A DNA stretch of 28,769 bases, taken from contig JAPHUU010000293.1 in NCBI GenBank assembly GCA_026193555.1, positions 1-28,769 on the forward strand, in the 5' to 3' direction. The DNA is from Rhodanobacter sp. (GTDB lineage Bacteria > Pseudomonadota > Gammaproteobacteria > Xanthomonadales > Rhodanobacteraceae). Position numbers and translations under genes: made by a program. The notes below the pieces were generated by a model. The model was not told where the DNA came from and searched no databases. It saw only the letters and a list, made by a program, of their open reading frames with translations. Below are positions 23,678-28,769 of this stretch, in pieces (the first letter of the stretch is position 1; each line of letters begins with the position of its first letter).

Positions 23678-24294
23678 GCCTTGGCCTCATGGTCGTGATC
23701 GGTCGAACCGCATTCGATCAGTTCGTGTTCCGTGGCAACGAAGTCGAGCCTGACATCCCATGCGGCCGCCGAGATGTGCGGCAATTCCTGGAACGCATAG
23801 GCTATGCCTACCAGCAGCGGCTCGGTCGGGCGCGCCTGATCCTGCAGAAAGGCAAAGCTGCGGTCGTAGTAGCCGCCGCCCTGACCCAGCCGGTGGCCAC
23901 CGCGGTCGAACCCCAGCAACGGCACGAAGACCAGGTCGAGCTGGAATGGCTCGAGCAGCTCGCTCGGCGCCACCGGCTCGGGAATGCCGTATCGGTTCGG
24001 TGCTACCTCGTCGCCGATGTGCCATGGCGCGAAGCGGAGGTGTTGTTCCTGATCGATGACCGGCAGCAGGAACTGCTGACCGCGGGCGATCAGCGGCGGA
24101 ATCACCAGGTTGAGCGGAAGCTCGCCATCGCTCGCCCAGTAGCCGGCCACACGGCTGTCGGTGAGGTATTCGGGGAGCTGATCGAGGCTGCGCCGCACGC
24201 CCTGCGCGGCGCTCATGCGCTCGGGCGGCGTCAGACTGCGGCGGCGCTCGGCCAGCTTCCGGCGAAGCTCGCGGCGTTGGGCGGTGGCGTCCAC
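23674..24294 (-). CDS. fthC: 5-formyltetrahydrofolate cyclo-ligase
   Basis: Converts 5-formyl-THF to 5,10-methenyl-THF with ATP, clearing an inhibitory folate. From the GTG at 24294 the product is 206 residues, near the family's usual 180-205. It shows QRRELRRKLAERRRSLTP, VAGYWASDGELPLN, the PNRYGIPEP substrate loop, and DLVFVPLLGFDRGGHRLGQGGGYYDR, the ATP/folate signature. An ATG at 24363 would add 23 non-conserved residues and lies just past the 6S RNA 3' end, so it cannot be excluded. The order 6S RNA then fthC (ygfA) is conserved in gammaproteobacteria, where both share a transcript. Overlaps the EVE gene. Confidence 0.93.
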
Positions 24295-24394
24295 GTGTCG
24301 CGGATCTCCAGTCGAAAGTGCGCCCGAAGGACGTCGCTGCCAGCGGTCTATCCCGAGCGCCATGGAACGGCCGGCGTGCGGGTGGGAATGAGGT

Positions 24395-24584
24395 GGCGTA
24401 AACCGCGATGCCGCTGCCCACCAAACGACCTTGATCCAAGATGGATCAGGTGGGAGAGCTACATGGCCTCAAGGCTTTCCGCACGTGGCGGACATGCACA
24501 ACAGCCGATGTTGAGCTGACCCGGGGCCGTAATTAGGAACAAGGCAAATGTAAGAGTGTGCTGGCGCACATCGCAGTAAACGCC
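24395..24584 (-). ncRNA. ssrS: 6S RNA
   Basis: A ~190-base RNA between zapA and fthC, the conserved position of 6S RNA. On the minus strand the 5' end GGCGTTTACTGCGATG pairs with the 3' end CATCGCGGTTTACGCC to close the molecule. The 3' portion (CACCTGATCC...GGATCAAGGT, then GCAGCGGCATC) closely follows the E. coli pattern CACCTTGAACC...GGTTCAAGG, GCGGCGGCATC, and GTCCGCCACGTGCGGAAAGCC matches the CGGTCCGTCCGAGAAGCC hairpin. TAAAAT at 24592-24597 is a -10 box about 8 bases before the predicted start. 6S RNA binds the sigma-70 holoenzyme in stationary phase. End positions are estimates. Confidence 0.87.
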
Positions 24585-24591
24585 GGTTTTT

Positions 24592-24597
24592 ATTTTA
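24592..24597 (-). promoter_or_regulatory. -10 element of the 6S RNA promoter
   Basis: TAAAAT on the minus strand, 5 of 6 to consensus, 8 bases before the predicted 6S RNA start. The -35 (TGGCGC at 24615-24620) is weak. Confidence 0.55.
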
Positions 24598-24659
24598 GGC
24601 GTTTGCCGGCAAATGCGCCACCGACAGCAGACCATCCCGGTTCATCCGAGGCGGCGATC

Positions 24660-24968
24660 TCAGCGCTTGGGGAGATCATCGTCAAGCGCAGCATCGAGCT
24701 TCTGGCGCAAGGCCGCCAGGCTATCGCTGACGCGATGTGCCTGACCGTCGTGTTGCTTGCGCAGGGTCAACAATTCATGGGTGACGCTGATGGCCGTCAA
24801 CACGGACAGCCGTTCGAAGCTGGGTGCCCTGGCATTGGCGCGCAATTCGCGCATCTTCCGATCGAGGAATCCGGCCGCTTCAAGCAGGCCCTCACGTTCC
24901 TCGGGCGCGCAGGCAATAAGGAATTCGCGGTCGATCAGTCGCAGCGCGACCGGTTCACTGCTGCTCAT
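24660..24968 (-). CDS. zapA: Cell division protein ZapA
   Basis: 102 residues. ZapA binds FtsZ and bundles its filaments at midcell. The N-terminal beta-strand region EPVALRLIDREFLIACAPEER and the C-terminal coiled coil (ERLSVLTAISVTHELLTLR onward) match the family. The ATG at 24968 matches the usual MSxxEPV start; a TTG at 24983, overlapping the upstream stop as TTGA, adds five codons. It follows a ZapB-like coiled-coil gene and precedes the 6S RNA, the standard zapA-ssrS-fthC arrangement. Confidence 0.94.
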   Translation of the reverse strand: MSSSEPVALRLIDREFLIACAPEEREGLLEAAGFLDRKMRELRANARAPSFERLSVLTAISVTHELLTLRKQHDGQAHRVSDSLAALRQKLDAALDDDLPKR

Positions 24969-24979
24969 GGAGGATGCTC

Positions 24980-25219
24980 TCAACCGTTGCTTTCAAGCGA
25001 TTTCAACCGCTGGATCATCGCCTCGACGCGACTGCGTGCCTGCTCGTTGCGTTCCAGCAAGCTGGCGCGTTCGCCAGAGAGTTGCTCCTGGCTGTGGCGC
25101 AGACTGCGATTCTCTTCGGTGAGTCGACGCACCTTCTCGAGCAGTAGATCGAGCTGCTGCCCCAGAGCGGCCAACTCTTGGCGGACAGGATCGGGCTGAT
25201 CGTGGTCAGGCGTACTCAT
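24980..25219 (-). CDS. ZapB-like coiled-coil protein (TIGR02449 family)
   Basis: 79 residues, almost entirely one coiled coil: LAALGQQLDLLLEKVRRLTEENRSLRHSQEQLSGERASLLERNEQA has regular hydrophobic heptads. This matches the family TIGR02449, small proteins encoded next to zapA in gammaproteobacteria and resembling ZapB, which crosslinks the Z-ring through ZapA. No ribosome site is seen before the ATG at 25219; instead an extended -10 (TGTTATAGT) ends seven bases upstream, so the message is probably leaderless. The stop overlaps a possible TTG start of zapA. A direct role in division is inference from context. Confidence 0.85.
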   Translation of the reverse strand: MSTPDHDQPDPVRQELAALGQQLDLLLEKVRRLTEENRSLRHSQEQLSGERASLLERNEQARSRVEAMIQRLKSLESNG

Positions 25220-25226
25220 GCGCGAA

Positions 25227-25235
25227 ACTATAACA
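25227..25235 (-). promoter_or_regulatory. Extended -10 promoter giving a probable leaderless mRNA
   Basis: On the minus strand TGTTATAGT contains the TGn extension and a TATAGT hexamer (25227-25232). Seven bases separate it from the ATG at 25219, so transcription should begin at or one base before the start codon. No Shine-Dalgarno is present. Confidence 0.6.
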
Positions 25236-25331
25236 GGACGCCAACGGAAAACAGCGGCCCTCGCCGCGCGACCGGGGGAAGATCCGGCGGGTGCATTAAA
25301 CTGTCAGCCATCCATCCACGGGAACAGCGCC

Positions 25332-25895
25332 ATGACGGCTAGCGGGCTTGTAGGCCATGACGATATCGACGCGCTGATCATGCGCCTGCGACTGGGCACT
25401 GAGGCCAGCGAACTGCATGGTTCGCTATGTGGCTATCTGGCCGGTGGCGGCTCGCTGCGGGGCACGTCGGTGTTGGCCGCATTGCAGCTCGAAGATGACA
25501 TGAGCGCGCCGACGCAAGAGGATCGGACTTTGCTGGACCGTCTCGCCCGACAATGCGAATCCGAATTGGCCGATCCCGAACTCGGCTTCGAGCCGCTGCT
25601 ACCCGAAGACGACCGTCCCCTGACGGAGCGTGCCGAGGCCATGGTCGACTGGTGTCGCGGTTTTCTGGGGGGCTTTGGCCTCGCCGGCACCGCGGCGCAC
25701 GCCCAGCTTTCCGACGAGGCGCAGGAGATCCTGCGCGATGTTGCAACGATCGCCGGTTCGTCGTTCGATTTTGGCGACGAGGATGAAGACGAGGATGCAT
25801 TGATCGAGGTGCAGGAGTTCGTGCGGATCGGTGTGATGTTGCTGCATACCGAATGCACCGCGCACGGCGCACCGGCCAGCGGCAGGATCCATTGA
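25332..25895 (+). CDS. UPF0149 (YgfB/YecA) family protein
   Basis: 187 residues. The family is helical and lies next to pepP in many gammaproteobacteria, as here. Visible are the SELHGSLCGYLAGGG start, the ERAEAMVDWCRGFLGGFGLAG motif, and an acidic run (FDFGDEDEDEDALIEVQEFVRIGVMLL) before the C-terminal helix. Function is uncertain; E. coli YgfB has been linked to regulation near the ubiH/pepP locus and in Pseudomonas to beta-lactam tolerance. The ATG at 25332 is preferred; upstream codons of this frame are non-conserved. The stop overlaps the pepP start (TTGA at 25892-25895), implying coupling. Confidence 0.88.
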   Translation: MTASGLVGHDDIDALIMRLRLGTEASELHGSLCGYLAGGGSLRGTSVLAALQLEDDMSAPTQEDRTLLDRLARQCESELADPELGFEPLLPEDDRPLTERAEAMVDWCRGFLGGFGLAGTAAHAQLSDEAQEILRDVATIAGSSFDFGDEDEDEDALIEVQEFVRIGVMLLHTECTAHGAPASGRIH

Positions 25896-27232
25896 TCTTG
25901 GGTTCCCCCGGATCGGCATCGCTGGCCATCGCGCCAGAGGAATACGCCCGCCGCCGCCGCCAGCTGATGCACATGGCAGGTGACGATGCGGTGGTGCTGG
26001 TTGCCGCGGCACCTGAGCGCATGCGCAACGCCGATGCGGCATGGCCCTATCGGCAGGATTCGGATCTCCATTATCTGGCCGGTTTTCCCGAATCCGACGC
26101 GGTGCTGGCCCTGCTGCCCGGGCGCCAGCATGGCGAGGCGGTGCTGTTCTGTCGGGAGCGCGATTCCGCACGCGAGCGCTGGCATGGCCGCTTGATCGGC
26201 ACCGAGCAGGCGGTGACCGACTACGGCATGGACGATGCGTTTCCGATCGATGACATCGACGACATCCTGCCCGGCATGATCGAGGGGCGCGGTCGCGTCT
26301 ACTGCCATTTCGGCCGTGAACCGGAATTCGATGCGCAATTGCTCGGCTGGGTACGCCGACTGCGCCAGTTGCGTGGCGGCGGTGTGGTGCCGAAGGAGTT
26401 CGTCGCGCTCGCCCATCTGCTGCACGATCTGCGGCTGTTCAAATCCCGCGCCGAGTTGAAGCTGATGCGCGCCTCGGCGGCAATAGCGGTGGAGGCGCAG
26501 CTGGCCGCGTTGCGGGTGACACGGCCGGATCGCCATGAATACGAGATTGAGGCCGAAGTGCTGAGCGTGATACGCAGCCGTGGCGCCGTGCCGGCATTTG
26601 CTCCCACCGTCGCCGGTGGCGCGAATGCCTGCGTGATGCATTACCAGAGCAATCGCGCGCCGCTGCGCGCGGGCGATTTGCTGCTGATCGACGTCGGCGC
26701 CGAGGTGGACTGCTATGCGTCCGACATCTGCCGCACGTTTCCGGTCGATGGCCGATACAGCCGCGAGCAGCGTGCGCTTTATGAAGTGGTGCTGGCCGCA
26801 CAGCAGGCGGCTATCGACGAAGTGCGGCCGGGTCGGCCATTCAGCGCGGCGCATACGGCGGCGGTGCGGGTGCTGACCGAAGGCCTGTGCCGGCTCGGCC
26901 TGCTCAGGGGCGATGCGGAGACGGCGGTTGCCGAGGGCAGTTACCAGCGCTTCTTTCCGGCCAAGACCGGTCACTGGCTGGGGCTGGATGTGCACGATGT
27001 GGGTGATTACCGGATCGACGGCGAATCGCGGCTGCTCGAACCCGACATGGTGCTGACAGTGGAGCCGGGCCTGTATGTGGCGCCGGACGACCGCTCGGTG
27101 GCCGAGCGCTGGCGTGGCATCGGCATCCGCATAGAAGACGACGTGGCGGTGACCCGCGATGGCAACGAAGTGCTTACCGCTGCGATGCCGAAGGACGCGG
27201 AAGTGATCGAGGCGTTGCTCGCCGCACGGTGA
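25892..27232 (+). CDS. pepP: Xaa-Pro aminopeptidase P
   Basis: Cytosolic di-manganese metallopeptidase that removes N-terminal residues preceding proline. 446 residues (E. coli: 441). The N-terminal creatinase-like domain (~10-170) begins with EEYARRRRQLMHMAGDDAVV. The catalytic pita-bread domain carries the five metal ligands D267 (LLLIDVG), D278 (YASDICRTFPV), H368 (GLDVHDVG), E391 (LTVEPGLYV) and E415 (IRIEDDV). The TTG at 25892 has AGGA five bases upstream and overlaps the preceding stop; an ATG at 25853 has no such site. In many relatives ubiH and visC/ubiI follow; here a MITE-like element begins two bases after the stop instead. Confidence 0.95.
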   Translation: MILGSPGSASLAIAPEEYARRRRQLMHMAGDDAVVLVAAAPERMRNADAAWPYRQDSDLHYLAGFPESDAVLALLPGRQHGEAVLFCRERDSARERWHGRLIGTEQAVTDYGMDDAFPIDDIDDILPGMIEGRGRVYCHFGREPEFDAQLLGWVRRLRQLRGGGVVPKEFVALAHLLHDLRLFKSRAELKLMRASAAIAVEAQLAALRVTRPDRHEYEIEAEVLSVIRSRGAVPAFAPTVAGGANACVMHYQSNRAPLRAGDLLLIDVGAEVDCYASDICRTFPVDGRYSREQRALYEVVLAAQQAAIDEVRPGRPFSAAHTAAVRVLTEGLCRLGLLRGDAETAVAEGSYQRFFPAKTGHWLGLDVHDVGDYRIDGESRLLEPDMVLTVEPGLYVAPDDRSVAERWRGIGIRIEDDVAVTRDGNEVLTAAMPKDAEVIEALLAAR

Positions 27233-27234
27233 GC

Positions 27235-27508
27235 GCTAGTGTGGTGTTGCATGCTTGGCGACCCATTCAGAGCTTCGCTCAGGTGTCAGGGCAAGGCGCT
27301 GCTCGCGGCCAAGGGTGGTTCCCTTGGCAAGTGCAGCAACGCGGTCCTGGCGCCTGAGCGAAGCTCCCTTCGGGCGAGTGACGAAGGGGCCCGCTGCAGC
27401 AGTGCGTCCACTTGAAAGGGGCCCACCCTTCCGGCGTGGACACCCCGCCGCAGCGGGCCCCTTCGTCGCTCGCTGAAAGGGCCGCCAAGCGTGCAACACC
27501 ACACTAGC
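27235..27508. mobile_element. MITE-like element with ~36-bp terminal inverted repeats
   Basis: The ends GCTAGTGTGGTGTTGCATGC (from 27235) and its inverse (to 27508) pair in 25 of 26 positions and the similarity continues to about 36 bases (27235-27270 and 27473-27508). Inside are further inverted repeats: GAGCTTCGCTCAGG (27270-27283) with CCTGAGCGAAGCTC (27353-27366), and CGAAGGGGCCCGCTGC with GCAGCGGGCCCCTTCG. No transposase is encoded. The size (274 bp) and structure are those of a non-autonomous element. It fills the gap between pepP and cydX; a flanking target duplication is not clear. Confidence 0.72.
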
Positions 27509-27644
27509 TCAGCTCGTCCGGTATTTCGGCATCGGTGAGCCGCCGATGAACCTCGTCGGTGGCGTGCACCTCGTACCACATTGCATTGAGGATGGCGAAG
27601 GCGCAGGCCAGCCCCAGTCCAAGAATCCATGAGAAATACCACAT
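27504..27644 (-). CDS. cydX: Cytochrome bd oxidase small subunit CydX
   Basis: A 46-residue single-helix protein needed for stability and activity of cytochrome bd quinol oxidase. MWYFSWILGLGLACAFAILNAMWYE matches the CydX/YbgT signature (MWYFxWILG...). The charged tail (EVHATDEVHRRLTDAEIPDELS) is somewhat longer than in E. coli (37 residues). It lies 44 bases after cydB in the same direction, the normal cydABX order. The TAG stop at 27504-27506 is part of the terminal repeat of the MITE, so the last codons may have changed when the element inserted. Confidence 0.93.
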   Translation of the reverse strand: MWYFSWILGLGLACAFAILNAMWYEVHATDEVHRRLTDAEIPDELS

Positions 27645-27665
27645 GCCGACTGCCCTCGTGTTGGT

Positions 27666-27690
27666 GTGGAAGCGACCTCGGTCGCGATTC
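27666..27690 (+). repeat. REP-like palindrome in the cydB-cydX gap
   Basis: GTGTGGAAGCGACC then TC then GGTCGCGATTC: palindrome GCGACC (27672-27677) / GGTCGC (27680-27685). The layout of a G-rich head before a GCGAC-type palindrome resembles the common GTAGGAGCGAC-GTCGC REP family of xanthomonads. It touches the cydB TGA (27689-27691) and could stabilise the cydB message or set the cydB:cydX ratio. Confidence 0.6.
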
Positions 27691-28769
27691 AATAGCCGCC
27701 GTGCGCCTTGCGTATCTGTTCCAGGGTGACTCTTCCGCGCATCACCCGGTACACCCAGCCGGTGTAGAGCAGGATGATGGGCAGGAAAATCACCGTCGCC
27801 ACCAGCATCAATTGCAGGGTGCCACGACTGGAGGAGGCATCCCACAGGGTCAGGCTGGATCGCGGGTCGAGGCTGGACGGCATCAGAAACGGGAACAGTG
27901 CGAACCCGGCCGAGGCAATCGTGCCGCCGACCATCAGGCTGCTGGCGATGAAGCTGGCGACGCTGCGCCGGGCAATCAGCAGTTGCACCGCCACCGCCGA
28001 GGTCAGGGCCAGTACCGGCGCGATCCAGAACCACGGATATTGCCCGTAGCTGGCAAACCAGCTGCCGCCCTGTGCCACCTGCTTGTACAGCGGATTGGAC
28101 ACCGCTTCGCTGGCCGCGGCACCCGTGATGGCGTAACCGGGAATGCCGTAGGCCAGCCAGATGCCCGCGAGCAGGTAAAGCACGGCGTAGGACAGCGTCA
28201 TCCAGCGTGCCACCCTGACCGCTCGCGCCGCAATCAGATGGTCGGCCTTGAGCGCCGCCCAGCAGGCGCCATGCGCCAGCAGCATCGCCAGCGACACCAG
28301 CCCGGCGAGCAGGGCAAACGGGTGCAGCAGATCGAGCAGGCCACCCTGCCAGGTCATCCGCAGGTCGCCGTCGAAATAGAACGGCAGGCCGAGGAACAGG
28401 TTGCCGAACGCGACCCCGGAAATGAGCATGACCACGAGGCCCGAAGCCACCAGCACCCAGTCCCACGCGCTGGCCCAGCGCGGGTCATGGATCTTGCCGC
28501 GGAAATTGAAGCCGACCGGGCGCAGGATGAAGGCCAGAAGCACCAGGAAAATCGCCAGGTACATGCCGGAAAACGACACCGCATAGAGCAACGGAAACGC
28601 GGCGAATGTCGCGCCGCCGCCGAGGATGAACCAGGTCTGGTTACCATCCCATGTCGGCTCGATGCCCTCCAGCAGCACCAGCCGTTCCTCATTGTCGCGA
28701 CCGAGGATCTTGAGCAGGCCAGCGACCCCGAAATCGAAACCGTCCATGATCGCGAAACCGATCAGCAGC
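27689..28769 (-). CDS. cydB: Cytochrome bd ubiquinol oxidase subunit II (5' end outside window)
   Basis: Integral membrane subunit of the high-affinity cytochrome bd oxidase, paired with CydA and CydX. The window edge cuts off only the first part: the visible product starts in the first helix (...[17 protein letters not shown]) and runs 360 residues to the stop. Family marks are [13 protein letters not shown] helix end, the [26 protein letters not shown] loop, and [11 protein letters not shown]. About nine hydrophobic segments are visible. The annotated-looking internal ATG at 28747 is the conserved methionine of helix 1, not the start. The reading continues past 28769. cydA should lie immediately beyond. 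Confidence 0.96.
   Translation of the reverse strand, partial: LLIGFAIMDGFDFGVAGLLKILGRDNEERLVLLEGIEPTWDGNQTWFILGGGATFAAFPLLYAVSFSGMYLAIFLVLLAFILRPVGFNFRGKIHDPRWASAWDWVLVASGLVVMLISGVAFGNLFLGLPFYFDGDLRMTWQGGLLDLLHPFALLAGLVSLAMLLAHGACWAALKADHLIAARAVRVARWMTLSYAVLYLLAGIWLAYGIPGYAITGAAASEAVSNPLYKQVAQGGSWFASYGQYPWFWIAPVLALTSAVAVQLLIARRSVASFIASSLMVGGTIASAGFALFPFLMPSSLDPRSSLTLWDASSSRGTLQLMLVATVIFLPIILLYTGWVYRVMRGRVTLEQIRKAHGGY

Noticed and set aside
25433..26995. A 520-codon minus-strand frame across the ygfB-like gene and pepP
   Set aside because: His/Arg/Gln-rich shadow of two conserved genes.

Overview
The window is high-GC chromosomal DNA from a gammaproteobacterium of the Xanthomonadales, most likely Rhodanobacteraceae (Rhodanobacter/Dyella/Luteibacter type). 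The evidence is a Clp-type CRP regulator, a SpeD of the xanthomonad type with a TTG start, xanthomonad-style REP palindromes at gene ends, and the order trpGDC - MarR/GNAT - clp - speD - coq7 - rplM-rpsI. This assignment rests on recognised families and remembered synteny, not on a database search.

Layout. (1) 1-2401: the C-terminal part of an APC amino-acid permease, an overlapping 88-codon fragment of a glycoside-hydrolase-like protein, and a secreted transglutaminase-like/TPR protein. (2) 2718-4510, minus: a small membrane protein, an Mpo1-like membrane protein and purC. (3) 4637-6526, plus: a secreted monohaem cytochrome c overlapping djlA, an inverted pair of REP elements, and rpe. (4) 6527-7198: no conventional gene. 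Three minus-strand terminator-like hairpins and what looks like a two-gene operon of tiny proteins lie here. (5) 7374-10710: a response regulator, a secreted protein and a histidine kinase, related to the proteobacterial 'dedicated sortase' two-component pair but with no sortase in view. (6) 10767-16319: trpE, a small unknown gene, then trpG-trpD-trpC overlapping a HAD phosphatase. (7) 16462-18146: a MarR-GNAT fusion with its own palindromic operator, convergent with clp. (8) 18435-21204: speD, a bidirectional terminator, coq7 and a GlcF-like Fe-S protein. (9) 21334-22250: rplM, rpsI and tRNA-Gln(CTG), apparently one transcript. (10) 22466-25219, minus: rpiA, an EVE-domain protein, fthC, 6S RNA, zapA and a ZapB-like coiled-coil gene. 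(11) 25332-27232, plus: a ygfB-like gene overlapping pepP. (12) 27233-end: a 274-bp MITE-like element with long terminal inverted repeats, cydX, a REP-like palindrome and the truncated cydB.

Most of the window is housekeeping: tryptophan and purine synthesis, the pentose phosphate shunt (rpe, rpiA), polyamine and ubiquinone synthesis, ribosomal proteins, cell division, folate repair and cytochrome bd oxidase. The segments worth a second look are the small-ORF and terminator cluster between rpe and the response regulator, the kinase with a CBM9/DOMON-like sensor, the MarR-GNAT operator, the MITE that supplies the stop codon of cydX, the REP elements at stop codons, and a probable leaderless transcript for the zapA operon.
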